Source: Comamonadaceae bacterium
GTDB lineage: Bacteria; Pseudomonadota; Gammaproteobacteria; Burkholderiales; Burkholderiaceae_C
Reading direction: 5' to 3'
DNA: 64,000 bases
Assembly (NCBI GenBank): GCA_947443645.1
Contig: CANEXF010000011.1
Coordinates: forward strand, 1 to 64,000
Within the stretch, counting starts at the first letter, position 1. The number at the start of each line of letters is the position of its first letter. The notes under the pieces were generated by a model. It was not told where the DNA came from, did not search any database, and saw only the letters and a list, made by a program, of their open reading frames with translations. The position numbers and the translations under genes were made by a program. Positions 18,519-27,444 of this stretch are shown here, one piece after another.

Positions 18519-21500
18519 TCAGGCCTTTCCAAATCCACCGCCACCCGGCGTGTGGATTTCAAAGATGTCACCGGGCAACATGTCGGCTTGCCCGATGTGA
18601 CCCAGGTGCTCACGCCGCCCATCGGCACGCAGCACGCAGTTCTCCCCGACCTGACCAGCGGCGCCTCCCGCCATGCCAAACGAGCCGAACTTGCGACCGT
18701 TTGACAAGATGCTCGCCGTCATGGCTTCGAGAAAGCGCACGCGGCGCACGCCGCCATTGCCGCCCGTCCAGCGCCCTGCACCGCCCGAGTTTTCGCGGAT
18801 TTCATAGCTCTCCAGCCGCACCGGGAAGCGAAATTCCAGCACTTCCGGGTCAGTCAAGCGCGAATTCGTCATGTGCGTCTGCACCACCGATGTGCCGTTG
18901 AAGCCACCAACGACAACGCCCGCCGCGTCCATCACTGCGCCGGCGCCACTGCCGCCAGAGATGGTTTCGTAGTACTGGTAGCGTGCGTTGCCAAAAGTGA
19001 AATTGTTCATGGTGCACTGGCTGGCCGCCATCACGCCCAACGCGCCATAAAGCGCATTGGTGATGCAGCTTGAAGTCTCCACATTGCCCGCCACCACCGA
19101 TGCGGGTGGATTCGGGTTCAGCATGGAGCCCGCCGGAATGATGACCTTGAGGGGCTTGAGGCAGCCCGCATTGAGCGGGATGTCGTCATCGACCAGCGTG
19201 CGGAACACGTAGAGCACAGCCGCCATGCAGACGGCGGTAGGCGCATTGAAGTTGTTGGTCTGCTGCGGCGAGGTGCCACTGAAATCAATCTCGGCGCTGC
19301 GCTTTTGCACGTCGACCCGGATCGCCACCTTGATCTGCGCGCCGTTGTCCAGCGGCAAGGTGAATTTAATTGGGGTCAGATTCCAATTATCTGTACCCTC
19401 TGAAATTACAGGAGAAAGCGTTTTGGATAATTGGAATCTGACCCCAATTAAATCGATCACGCGGCGCACCGACTCCTCAGCGTTGTCCTGCACATGGCCC
19501 ATGTACGCCAGCACCACGCCCAGACTGAACTGCTCGACCATCTTGCGCAATTCCTGCACGCCTTTTTCATTGGCGGCAATCTGCGCCTTCAAATCGGCCA
19601 TGTTTTGCTGCGGATTTCTCGAAGGGTATTCGCCGCTTTCCAGCAGCGCCACCATCTCGGCTTCGCGCAGCACACCCCGCTCGACCAGCAGGAAGTTGTT
19701 GATCTGAACGCCCTCTTCTTCAATCCGGGTTGAAAAAGGTGGCATGGAGCCCGGCGTGATGCCGCCAATGTCGGCGTGGTGACCGCGCGAACCAACGTAA
19801 AAAATAGGCTGCGCGGAACCCTCACCCCCGCCCTCTCCCAAGGGTAGAGGGTGTGAATCCGCAGGACCCCCTCTCCCTTTGGGAGAGGGTTGGGGTGAGG
19901 GCTGTCCGTCCCCGCCAAGATAAACCGGCGTGATCACCGTGATGTCGGGCAAATGCGTGCCGCCATGGTAGGGGTCGTTGAGCACATAGACATTGCCCGG
20001 CTGCATCTTGCCGGCGTTCTCACGGATCACGGTCTTGATGCTCTCACCCATGGAGCCCAGGTGCACCGGCATATGCGGCGCATTGGCGATCAGCCGGCCC
20101 TCGGTGTCAAACAGCGCGCAGCTGAAGTCCAGCCTTTCCTTGATATTGACCGAATAAGCCGTGTTCTGCAGCTGCAGACCCATCTGCTCTGCGATGTTCA
20201 TGAACAGATTGTTGAAGACTTCCAGCAGCACCGGATCGGCCCTTGTTCCCGCGGCAAATGTAATGGCGCGTTGCGAGCGCCGCTCCAGCACCAGGTGGTC
20301 CAGATCCGTCAAGGCCGCTTCCCAGCCAGGCTCGACCACGGTGGTGGCGTTTTTCTCGGCAATGATGGCCGGGCCGGGAATGATGTCGCCCGGCCGCAAA
20401 TCCTCGCGCACAACCAGCGCAGCGTCATGCCACTGGCCGCCCGAGTACATGCGCACGCCGTCCTTGACCTCAGCGCGGCGTGGCACGTCTCGCGGCGCAT
20501 GCATATTGTGGCGCGGCTCCAGCGGCGCATCACCTGCGACCACGGCTTCAACTGAGACGGCCTCGACCACCAGGCCCTTGCCCTGCATCAAAAAGGAAAA
20601 GCGCTGTCGGTAAGCGGCTTCAAAGCCAGCCTGAATCTGCGCCAGGTCGCCGAAGGCCAGCACCAGCGCAGCGTCACTGCCCTCATAGCGTACATGCACC
20701 CGGCGGTGCGTGGTGATCGCGCCCAGGTTCACTTCCTGCGCCTGCAGCTCGGCCTGTGCGGCAGCGGCCAGGCCATCGAGCGCATGGGCGATCTCAGGCA
20801 GCGCATCGGCTGTGAGCTTGAGTTCAATGGCTTGTTCGCGAATCACGTTCTGGTCAGCCAGCCCCATGCCGTAAGCCGACAGCACGCCGGCCAGCGGATG
20901 CACGAACACCCGCGTCATGCCCAGCGCATCGGCCACCAGGCAGGCGTGCTGCCCGCCCGCGCCACCAAAACACTGCAGCGTGTAGCGCGTCACGTCATAG
21001 CCACGCGCAACCGATATTTTCTTGATGGCGTTGGCCATCTGCTGCACCGCGATATTGATAAAGCCCTCCGCGCACGCCTCTGGCGACAGCCTGGCCGCAG
21101 CGCCTGCGCTACCGGTTTTTTCGGCCAGCGCATTAAACCTCGCTTGCACCTCGTCAAAGCTCAGCGACTCGTCGGCGTTGGGACCAAACACTTTGGGGAA
21201 GTAACGCGGCTGGATTTTTCCAACCATTACATTGGCATCTGTCACCGCCAGCGGGCCACCGCGCCGGTAGCTCGCCGGCCCGGGGTTGGCGCCCGCGCTT
21301 TGCGGCCCGACGCGAAAGCGCTCGCCGTCAAACTTCAGCAAGGAGCCGCCACCGGCAGCCACCGTGTGAATGCTCATCATGGGCGCGCGCATGCGTACGC
21401 CGGCGACCTGGGTTTCAAATTCGCGCTCAAATTCGCCCGCGTAATGCGACACATCGGTCGATGTGCCGCCCATGTCAAAGCCGATCACCTTGGCATGTCC

Positions 21501-22325
21501 CGCGATGGCGGCTGTTCGGGCCATGCCCACAATGCCGCCGGCCGGACCACTCAGAATCGCGTCCTTGCCCTGGAATACATGGGCGTCGGTCAGCCCGCCG
21601 GAAGACTGCATGAAAAAGAGTTTGACGCCCGGCATCTCGGCCGCCACCTGCTCCACATAGCGGCGCAGTATCGGTGACAGATAGGCGTCCACCACCGTGG
21701 TGTCGCCGCGGCTGACGAACTTCATCATCGGGCTGGTTTCGTGCGAGCTGCTGACCTGCGTGAAACCCAGCTCCCGCGCGATACGGCTGGCGGCCTTTTC
21801 ATGCGCGGTGTAGCGGTAACCATGCATGAATACAATCGCAAGGCTCCGCAGCCCCCGCTGGTAGTGCGCCAGCAGCTCTTTTTTCAATAGCGCTTCATCA
21901 AGCGCCTGAAGCACTTCACCCTGCGCGCCGACCCGCTCCTCGGCCTCGACGACCGCGCTGTAAAGCAGCTCGGGCAGCACGATGTGGCGGTCAAACAGGC
22001 GCGGGCGGTTCTGGTAGGCAATGCGCAGCGCATCCCTGAAACCCCGGGTGGTGACCAGCAGCGTCGGCTCGCCCTTGCGTTCGAGCAGCGCGTTGGTGGC
22101 GACCGTGGTGCCCATCTTCACGCACTCAACAACATCCGCACTGATGGTTTCACCGGCTTTGAGGCCCAGCAAGTGGCGGATTCCCGCGACCGCTGCATCG
22201 CGGTATTGCTCGGGGTTTTCGCTCAGCAGCTTGTGCGTCAGCAGTGATCCATCAGGCTTTTTTGCAACGATGTCGGTGAATGTGCCGCCACGGTCTATCC
22301 AGAACTGCCAGCGCTTGACGGTCAT
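18519..22325 (-). CDS. 5-oxoprolinase/hydantoinase (fused HyuA-HyuB)
   Basis: ATP-dependent cyclic amide hydrolase of 1268 residues. Residues 1 to about 690 are the HyuA-like ATPase half ([19 protein letters not shown] at the N-terminus, [12 protein letters not shown] near 280). The rest is the HyuB-like half ([18 protein letters not shown]; final GGGGFGKA). It is probably a 5-oxoprolinase by overall layout, but hydantoin-type substrates cannot be excluded. It is about 55-60 residues longer than I expect for the family, and the excess is two repeat insertions read in frame (19364-19453 and 19819-19901). A ribosome site AAGGA precedes the ATG. The gene follows a MarR-like regulator gene on the same strand and is divergent from a TRAP transporter. 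Confidence 0.9.
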   Translation of the reverse strand: MTVKRWQFWIDRGGTFTDIVAKKPDGSLLTHKLLSENPEQYRDAAVAGIRHLLGLKAGETISADVVECVKMGTTVATNALLERKGEPTLLVTTRGFRDALRIAYQNRPRLFDRHIVLPELLYSAVVEAEERVGAQGEVLQALDEALLKKELLAHYQRGLRSLAIVFMHGYRYTAHEKAASRIARELGFTQVSSSHETSPMMKFVSRGDTTVVDAYLSPILRRYVEQVAAEMPGVKLFFMQSSGGLTDAHVFQGKDAILSGPAGGIVGMARTAAIAGHAKVIGFDMGGTSTDVSHYAGEFEREFETQVAGVRMRAPMMSIHTVAAGGGSLLKFDGERFRVGPQSAGANPGPASYRRGGPLAVTDANVMVGKIQPRYFPKVFGPNADESLSFDEVQARFNALAEKTGSAGAAARLSPEACAEGFINIAVQQMANAIKKISVARGYDVTRYTLQCFGGAGGQHACLVADALGMTRVFVHPLAGVLSAYGMGLADQNVIREQAIELKLTADALPEIAHALDGLAAAAQAELQAQEVNLGAITTHRRVHVRYEGSDAALVLAFGDLAQIQAGFEAAYRQRFSFLMQGKGLVVEAVSVEAVVAGDAPLEPRHNMHAPRDVPRRAEVKDGVRMYSGGQWHDAALVVREDLRPGDIIPGPAIIAEKNATTVVEPGWEAALTDLDHLVLERRSQRAITFAAGTRADPVLLEVFNNLFMNIAEQMGLQLQNTAYSVNIKERLDFSCALFDTEGRLIANAPHMPVHLGSMGESIKTVIRENAGKMQPGNVYVLNDPYHGGTHLPDITVITPVYLGGDGQPSPQPSPKGRGGPADSHPLPLGEGGGEGSAQPIFYVGSRGHHADIGGITPGSMPPFSTRIEEEGVQINNFLLVERGVLREAEMVALLESGEYPSRNPQQNMADLKAQIAANEKGVQELRKMVEQFSLGVVLAYMGHVQDNAEESVRRVIDLIGVRFQLSKTLSPVISEGTDNWNLTPIKFTLPLDNGAQIKVAIRVDVQKRSAEIDFSGTSPQQTNNFNAPTAVCMAAVLYVFRTLVDDDIPLNAGCLKPLKVIIPAGSMLNPNPPASVVAGNVETSSCITNALYGALGVMAASQCTMNNFTFGNARYQYYETISGGSGAGAVMDAAGVVVGGFNGTSVVQTHMTNSRLTDPEVLEFRFPVRLESYEIRENSGGAGRWTGGNGGVRRVRFLEAMTASILSNGRKFGSFGMAGGAAGQVGENCVLRADGRREHLGHIGQADMLPGDIFEIHTPGGGGFGKA
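19364..19453. mobile_element. 90-bp palindromic element (MITE-like) inside the oxoprolinase gene
   Basis: Perfect 28-base inverted arms at 19364-19391 and 19426-19453, with the core GGGGTCAGATTCCAATTA on one side and its complement on the other, around a 34-base loop. The length is exactly 90 bases, 30 codons, and it is read through in frame as extra residues near 957-987 of the oxoprolinase (including NWNLTPIK). The GGGGTCAGATTCCAATTA motif is one I recall from repeats linked to Y1/REP-associated tyrosine transposases; that link is from memory. Confidence 0.85.
19819..19901. repeat. CCCTCACCCC-type palindromic repeat inside the oxoprolinase gene
   Basis: The outer arms are CCCTCACCCCCGCCCTCTCCC and, at the other end, the complementary GGGAGAGGGTTGGGGTGAGGG, about 83 bases in all with nested arms (AGGGTAGAGGG / CCCTCTCCCTTT). 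It is translated in frame on the minus strand as [10 protein letters not shown]...[11 protein letters not shown] near residues 808-835. Similar repeats are widespread between genes in many proteobacteria as I recall. Confidence 0.8.
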
Positions 22326-22348
22326 AACTCAATTCCTTTTTGTGTGGT

Positions 22349-22897
22349 TCAAAGCGAGGCCGCCGCGCGGGCGGCCTGGTCGTACATGCCGGAAAGCACG
22401 CGCAACAAGCGCGCCAGCTCGCCAATATCGCGGTTCATGCCGTCATCGGCCTTCATGGCATCTATCAGGCAGGACTCACGGATTTCCCGGTAACGCTGTA
22501 CATAGCCGCGGCCGCTTTCGGTCGAGGCGTAAGTCACTTCCTTGCCGTTCTTGCTGCCTTCAACCACTTTGAGGTTTTGCAGCTTTTTCAGCGAGTAATT
22601 GATCAGGTGGGTGTCTTCGACATTCATGATGAAGCAGATGTCGGCCAGGCGCTTGTCGCGCGCACGGTGCGTCACATGGTGCAGCACCAAAACGTCGAGC
22701 GGTGTCAGGTCTTTCAGGCCAGCTGCACTCATACAGTGCACAACCCAGCGATGAAAGGCGTTGCCAGCGACGATGAGCCCGAATTCAAACTCGCTCATTT
22801 CCGAGCTTTGCGCCGACACCAGGTGCGCAGATGACACGATGGCCATGGACAAACGCTCTGCTGGCGCGGCTTGCGGGACTGCTGGCTTTTTTGACAT
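22349..22897 (-). CDS. MarR-like winged-helix transcriptional regulator
   Basis: A 182-residue regulator with a winged-helix core (about residues 35-150: LTPLDVLVLHHVTHRAR, DICFIMNVEDTHLINYSLKKL as probable recognition region, then a wing with GKEVTYASTESG). It resembles the MarR-type family without close E. coli relatives. The ATG at 22897 has GGAG 6 bases upstream and is preferred to the GTG one codon before. It lies 23 bases before the oxoprolinase start on the same strand and is divergent from the TRAP genes. Two inverted repeats in the divergent gap are likely binding sites, so it probably controls both sides. Confidence 0.82.
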   Translation of the reverse strand: MSKKPAVPQAAPAERLSMAIVSSAHLVSAQSSEMSEFEFGLIVAGNAFHRWVVHCMSAAGLKDLTPLDVLVLHHVTHRARDKRLADICFIMNVEDTHLINYSLKKLQNLKVVEGSKNGKEVTYASTESGRGYVQRYREIRESCLIDAMKADDGMNRDIGELARLLRVLSGMYDQAARAAASL

Positions 22898-22948
22898 CAC
22901 TCACTCCAGTTGGAAAGCCAAGGTTGGCACTGATGTTGCATGCAGTAC

Positions 22949-22971
22949 ATTGTAGGTAGATAACCGACAAT
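22949..22971. promoter_or_regulatory. Inverted repeat, candidate operator 1
   Basis: ATTGTAGGT - 5 bases - ACCGACAAT, 9-base arms with 8 of 9 complementary. It lies in the 175-base divergent region between the MarR-like regulator and dctP. Size and spacing fit a dimeric winged-helix regulator. Confidence 0.55.
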
Positions 22972-22974
22972 TCA

Positions 22975-22989
22975 TCAACAAAATGTTGA
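22975..22989. promoter_or_regulatory. Inverted repeat, candidate operator 2
   Basis: Perfect TCAACA - AAA - TGTTGA, three bases past candidate operator 1, in the same divergent promoter region. Confidence 0.5.
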
Positions 22990-23072
22990 CGTTTAGGGAA
23001 AACACCAGTCACCATTCAGTGCCCGCCGTTTACAGTCCAATCATCTTTTCCTGCAACACCACGGAGTCCCCC

Positions 23073-24071
23073 ATGAAACTCAAGCTTGCCCTGATCGCCG
23101 CCGCACTGAGCGCTGCCAGCGCCACCACGGCCTTTGCCCAAACCAAGTGGGACTTGCCTGCGGCCTACCCGGCCAGCAACTTCCACACCGAAAACCTGAG
23201 CCAGTTCGCTGCCGATGTCGACAAGGCCACGGGCGGCAAGCTCAAGATCACCGTGCATGCCAACGCATCGCTGTTCAAGGCCAATGAAATCAAGCGCGCA
23301 GTGCAAGGCGGACAGGCCCAGCTTGGAGAGATCTTGCTGGTCAATTTCGAGAACGAAAACCCGATTTACGGTGTTGACGGCCTGCCCTTTCTGGCCTCCA
23401 GCTATCCCGCCGCCCACAAGCTGGCCGATGCCCAGAAACCTGCGCTCGACAAGCTGCTGGGCACGCAGGGCATGAAGCTGCTGTACACCGTGGCCTGGCC
23501 ACCACAGGGCATTTATGTCAACAAGGAAATCACTGCTGTCGCCGACATGAAAGGCCTGAAGTGGCGTGCCTACAGCCCTGCCACCAGCAAAATCGCTGAA
23601 CTGGTTGGCGCACAGCCCGTCACCGTGCAAGCGGCCGAACTCAGCCAGGCGCTGGCAACCGGTGTGGTCAACAGCTATATGAGCTCGGGCTCCACCGGCT
23701 ACGACACCAAAACCTACGAGAGCATCAAGTACTGGTATGACGTTCAGGCCTGGCTGCCCAAAAATGCCGTCATCGTGAACAAGAAATCCTTCGACGCGCT
23801 CGACTCAGCAACCCAGGCTGCCGTCATCAAGGCTGCCGCAGATGCTGAAGTGCGCGGCTGGAAAGTCAGCGAAGAAAAAAATGAGTTCTATAAAAAAGCA
23901 CTGACAGAAAAAGGCATGAAGATCATGACGCCATCAGCCAAGCTGGTCGCCGACCTGCGCCAGGTAGGCGGCATCATGAAAGCCGACTGGACCAAACGCG
24001 CAGGCAGCGACGGTGAAGCACTGCTGGCCGCTTACGATAAATCCAGCGCCGCCGCCCCGGCCAAGAAATAA
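23073..24071 (+). CDS. dctP: TRAP transporter solute-binding protein (DctP type)
   Basis: A 332-residue periplasmic binding protein with a signal peptide (MKLKLALIAAALSAASATTAFAQ). The body is DctP-like (LSQFAADVDKATGGKLKI, GEILLVNFENENPIYGVDGLPF, DMKGLKWRAYSP, and the conserved Asn in GVVNSYMSSG). The start at ATG 23073 has GGAG upstream. It is first in the operon dctP-dctQ-dctM and divergent from the regulator-oxoprolinase pair, which suggests a substrate the oxoprolinase/hydantoinase can open, such as 5-oxoproline or a hydantoin; this is inference. Confidence 0.92.
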   Translation: MKLKLALIAAALSAASATTAFAQTKWDLPAAYPASNFHTENLSQFAADVDKATGGKLKITVHANASLFKANEIKRAVQGGQAQLGEILLVNFENENPIYGVDGLPFLASSYPAAHKLADAQKPALDKLLGTQGMKLLYTVAWPPQGIYVNKEITAVADMKGLKWRAYSPATSKIAELVGAQPVTVQAAELSQALATGVVNSYMSSGSTGYDTKTYESIKYWYDVQAWLPKNAVIVNKKSFDALDSATQAAVIKAAADAEVRGWKVSEEKNEFYKKALTEKGMKIMTPSAKLVADLRQVGGIMKADWTKRAGSDGEALLAAYDKSSAAAPAKK

Positions 24072-24073
24072 GC

Positions 24074-24583
24074 ATGCGCCGACTACTTGACGGACTCTAC
24101 GACGCAGCGGCCTGGCTGGGCGCCATTTTCATGGTCGGCACGCTGCTGTCGGTGCTGGCGGGCGTGCTGGACCGGCAGTTTGCCTGGTCGCTGCGCGGCA
24201 CCGACATGTATGCTGGTTACTGCATGGCGGCCAGTGGTTTTCTGGCGCTGGCGCACACCCTCAAAAAGGGCGAGCACATACGCGTCACGCTGCTGGTCAA
24301 CAGCCTGAAAGGCCGCGCCAAGCGGGCGATTGAAGTCTGGGCGCTGGCAGCCGCTTGCGCATTGGCCATGCTGTTTGCCTACTACAGCGTCAAGCTGTCC
24401 ATCAACTCTTACGAGTACCACGACATCTCGACCGGCAACGATGCCACGCCGCTGTGGATTCCACAAATCACCATGGGGCTGGGTGCCGTGATTCTGGTGA
24501 TTGCCTTCATCGATGAGCTGGTGCTGGAGCTGCTCGGGCGCCGGGTTCAGGTCGGCAGCGACGAAGCGCTGCACCACGAATAA
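24074..24583 (+). CDS. dctQ: TRAP transporter small permease (DctQ type)
   Basis: A 169-residue membrane protein with four predicted transmembrane segments (about residues 10-33, 47-62, 88-110, 130-150). The DctQ pattern RGTDMYAGYCMAASGFLALA and GEHIRVTLL is present. The gene starts 2 bases after the dctP stop. It bridges the binding protein and the large permease in a sodium-driven TRAP system. Confidence 0.9.
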   Translation: MRRLLDGLYDAAAWLGAIFMVGTLLSVLAGVLDRQFAWSLRGTDMYAGYCMAASGFLALAHTLKKGEHIRVTLLVNSLKGRAKRAIEVWALAAACALAMLFAYYSVKLSINSYEYHDISTGNDATPLWIPQITMGLGAVILVIAFIDELVLELLGRRVQVGSDEALHHE

Positions 24584-24607
24584 GCCTTCACAACAACAAG
24601 AAAAACC

Positions 24608-25903
24608 ATGTCCGATATTGCCATCACCTCACTGCTGATTCTTTCACTGTTCGCCATTTTGGGATCGGGGGTGTGGATCGGCCTGACGCTGTCTGGTGTC
24701 GCCTGGATTGGCATGCAGATGTTCTCCTCGCGCGAAGCCGGCGACGCCATGGCTGTGACCATCTGGGGCTCTTCGTCAAGCTGGACGCTCACGGCCTTGC
24801 CGCTGTTTGTGTGGATGGGGGAAATCCTGTTTCGCACCAAGCTCAGCGAAAGCATGTTCAAGGGCCTGGCGCCCTGGGTCAGCCGCCTGCCCGGTGGTTT
24901 GCTGCACACCAATGTGATTGGCTGCACCATTTTTGCAGCGGTCTCCGGCTCATCGGCAGCCACCTGCGCCACCATAGGCAAGATGACCCTGCCCGAGCTC
25001 ATCAAGCGCGGCTACCCGGAAGACATCACCATAGGCTCGCTGGCCGGCGCTGGCACGCTGGGCCTGTTGATCCCGCCGTCCATCATCATGATCGTCTACG
25101 GCGTGAGCGCCGACGTGTCGATTGCCAAGCTGTTTATAGCCGGCGTGTTCCCCGGCCTGCTGCTGGCGTCGCTGTTTTCGGGCTACCTGGTGGTCTGGGC
25201 ACTGATGAACAAGGGCAAGATTCCGCCACCCGACGCACCCATGAGCTTTGGCGCCAAGGTTTACGAGTCCCGCCACCTGATTCCGGTGGTGCTGCTGATC
25301 GGCGCTGTGCTGGGCTCGATTTATGCCGGTATCGCCACCGCCACGGAAGCTGCGGCGATTGGCGTGGTGGGCTCGCTGGTGCTGTCGCTGGTACAGCGCT
25401 CCATGAGCTGGGCCACCTTCAAGGAATCGCTGCTGGGTGCGACCCGCCTGTACTGCATGATTGCGCTGATTCTGGCGGGCGCGGCCTTCTTGACGCTGAG
25501 CATGGGCTACATCGGCCTGCCGCGCCATCTGGCCGAGTTCGTGTCGGGCATGGGACTGAGTCCCTTCATGCTGATTCTGGTGCTGACCGTTTTTTATGTG
25601 GTGCTGGGCTGCTTTCTGGACGGTATCTCGATGGTGGTGTTGACCATGGGTGTGATCTTGCCGACCGTGCAAGCCGCTGGCCTGGACCTGATCTGGTTTG
25701 GCATCTTCATTGTCATCGTGGTCGAGATGGCTCAGATCACCCCGCCAGTGGGCTTCAACCTCTTTGTGCTGCAGGGAATGACCAAAAAAGAGATCACCTA
25801 CATCGCACGTGTGACGCTGCCATTTTTCCTGTTGATGGGCGTCATGGTCCTGCTGCTGTGGTTCGTTCCGCAAATCGCCACCTGGCTGCCGGGCAAGATG
25901 TAA
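24608..25903 (+). CDS. dctM: TRAP transporter large permease (DctM type)
   Basis: A 431-residue membrane protein with about 12 hydrophobic segments and the family signatures GSSAATCATIGKMTLPEL, GLLIPPSIIMIVYGV and, near the end, MAQITPPVGFNLFVLQGM. Length is standard for DctM. It completes the plus-strand TRAP operon, and crcB follows after 40 bases. Confidence 0.94.
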   Translation: MSDIAITSLLILSLFAILGSGVWIGLTLSGVAWIGMQMFSSREAGDAMAVTIWGSSSSWTLTALPLFVWMGEILFRTKLSESMFKGLAPWVSRLPGGLLHTNVIGCTIFAAVSGSSAATCATIGKMTLPELIKRGYPEDITIGSLAGAGTLGLLIPPSIIMIVYGVSADVSIAKLFIAGVFPGLLLASLFSGYLVVWALMNKGKIPPPDAPMSFGAKVYESRHLIPVVLLIGAVLGSIYAGIATATEAAAIGVVGSLVLSLVQRSMSWATFKESLLGATRLYCMIALILAGAAFLTLSMGYIGLPRHLAEFVSGMGLSPFMLILVLTVFYVVLGCFLDGISMVVLTMGVILPTVQAAGLDLIWFGIFIVIVVEMAQITPPVGFNLFVLQGMTKKEITYIARVTLPFFLLMGVMVLLLWFVPQIATWLPGKM

Positions 25904-25943
25904 ATGACATAAAGTCAGGCCATCGCTTCAAACTCTGGTCCAC

Positions 25944-26327
25944 ATGCCTGTCATTGCAATCTGTATTGGTGCCTCGGTCGGTGCCCTCGCCCGCTGGGGC
26001 CTGGGCCTGTGGCTGACGCCGGGCGGCGTGATTCCCTGGGGCACGCTGGCGGCCAACCTGATAGGAGGCTACCTCATAGGCGTGTGCATTGCATTGTTTC
26101 AGTCCATGCCGCAGCTGGACCCATTCTGGCGCCTGCTGCTGGTCACCGGCTTTCTGGGCGGGCTGACCACCTTCTCCTCGTTCTCGGCCGAGGTCGTGGG
26201 TTTTTTGATGGCCGAGCGCTACCTGCTGGCCCTGGCCACGGCCGCCGTGCATGTGCTGGGCTCGCTCCTGATGACCGTCCTGGGCATCAAGAGCGCTCTG
26301 TTTTTTATAGCTGCTCACGCCCACTGA
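25944..26327 (+). CDS. crcB: Fluoride exporter CrcB/Fluc
   Basis: A 127-residue inner membrane protein with four hydrophobic segments, working as a dimeric fluoride channel. Diagnostic text: GASVGALARWGLG near residue 9, GTLAANLIGGYLIG near 33, and GFLGGLTTFSSFSAEV near 70. No fluoride riboswitch could be recognised in the short gap upstream. Its final codons (FFIAAHAH) lie inside a dispersed repeat at 26307-26348, so the C-terminal tail is probably repeat-derived. Confidence 0.94.
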   Translation: MPVIAICIGASVGALARWGLGLWLTPGGVIPWGTLAANLIGGYLIGVCIALFQSMPQLDPFWRLLLVTGFLGGLTTFSSFSAEVVGFLMAERYLLALATAAVHVLGSLLMTVLGIKSALFFIAAHAH

Positions 26328-26348
26328 AAATGCGCTAGCGGCCTTTAG
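26307..26348 (+). repeat. Dispersed short repeat, RTAGCKGC family
   Basis: Reads ATAGCTGCTCACGCCC, a loop, then GCGCTAGCGGCCTTTAG. It overlaps the last 21 bases of crcB including the stop codon. Confidence 0.7.
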
Positions 26349-26357
26349 TTCACACAA

Positions 26358-27392
26358 TCAATGGTTGTGCATATGCATTTCTTGCTCACCGGCCTTGTCC
26401 ACCAGCTTGGCCGGGGCCGCGCCTGAAGGCATGACTGACGCCGGTGCAAGCATCGCCACCGGAACCAGCAGCTCCTGCTTGCTTTCAACACCTTTGGCAT
26501 CCTTGAAGTGCAGCGTCAAAGGCAGCACGCTGCCGCTGACCAGTGCTTGCTTCAAGTCCATCAGCATCAGGTGGTAGCCGCCAGCCCGGAGCTCTACCGT
26601 TTTGCCGGCCGGCAAATCAAGGCCAGGTATGGCGCGCATTTTCATGATGTCGCCGTCCATTTTCATTTCATGGACTTCGGCCACGCCAGCCACGGGCGTT
26701 GACACCGCCACCAGGCGGGTGGCGGTCTTGGCGGTGATTTTCATGAACGCCCCGCTGGCCTTTTGCCCGGCCACCGTGGCACGCGCCCAGGCGTCCTTGA
26801 CCTGTACCGCCTGGCTGGGCGCTGTGACGGCAGCAAGTACGGGCGCGGCTGCAGCGCTGGGCTGTGCCACCGCGACCACTTGCAGCAGGGGAGCCGGGGC
26901 TTTGAGCCCCTTGGTGGACATACCCGATACAGGCACCTCGCTCCAGGAGTTGCTGCCGTTCTCGCAGGTCTGCACTACCTTGAACCACATAGGTCCGGCG
27001 GTTTCAGGCAACTTGCCACGCAACTGGAACTCGTCAAAGTAGGCGTCCTGAAGGGCCGATTCCTTGCTCGCTGCTGTCCAGCTCACCACCGTCAGATCCT
27101 CCGTCACCTGCTTGCCATATTGTTCATAAGGCTTGGCAAGTTTCCCCAGCTGGGTGGACAAGGTCCAGCCGGCCTTGGGATAAGGTCTGGCCCCCTGAAA
27201 GCCAGCCGGAATCTGCACCGACACACCGGTGGTTGGCGATCCCTGGCAGCCGTGACCGACCTGGAATACCGCCTTGTAGATGGTCCCTGCAGGTGCGCTT
27301 TTCTCCTCCAGGACAATATGAGAAAAAACGGGCGTTACGCCCGCTGCGATTGCGCAGATAGCTATTATTTTTATAGGAAGTTGAAATTTCAT
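26358..27392 (-). CDS. YcnI (DUF1775)-PCuAC copper chaperone fusion
   Basis: A 344-residue exported protein joining two copper-linked domains. After the signal peptide (to about residue 24) the mature protein would begin with His (SHIVLEEKSAPAG), as in YcnI, whose N-terminal His and a Trp bind copper; GPMWFKVVQTCENG supplies the Trp. This domain spans about residues 25-180. An Ala-rich linker leads to a PCuAC domain (about 215-320) with VHEMKMDGDIMKMR and GGYHLMLMDL, the His/Met ligands of periplasmic Cu(I) chaperones for cytochrome oxidase. The C-terminus is Met/His-rich (EQEMHMHNH). The start at 27392 is chosen because the signal peptide follows directly. The gene lies 52 bases after the TonB receptor. 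Confidence 0.9.
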   Translation of the reverse strand: MKFQLPIKIIAICAIAAGVTPVFSHIVLEEKSAPAGTIYKAVFQVGHGCQGSPTTGVSVQIPAGFQGARPYPKAGWTLSTQLGKLAKPYEQYGKQVTEDLTVVSWTAASKESALQDAYFDEFQLRGKLPETAGPMWFKVVQTCENGSNSWSEVPVSGMSTKGLKAPAPLLQVVAVAQPSAAAAPVLAAVTAPSQAVQVKDAWARATVAGQKASGAFMKITAKTATRLVAVSTPVAGVAEVHEMKMDGDIMKMRAIPGLDLPAGKTVELRAGGYHLMLMDLKQALVSGSVLPLTLHFKDAKGVESKQELLVPVAMLAPASVMPSGAAPAKLVDKAGEQEMHMHNH

Positions 27393-27444
27393 ATGCGGCT
27401 TTCGGTGTTTGGAAAGTTGACGGGTTCTGGCAAATGGCGCTGTT

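Noticed and set aside
25904..25943. Possible fluoride riboswitch before crcB
   Set aside because: The 40-base gap shows no match to the crcB RNA motif.
24673..26016. 447-codon plus-strand frame overlapping dctM in another phase
   Set aside because: Composition is rich in Arg, His and Gly with no membrane segments, and dctM in the other frame is clearly real.
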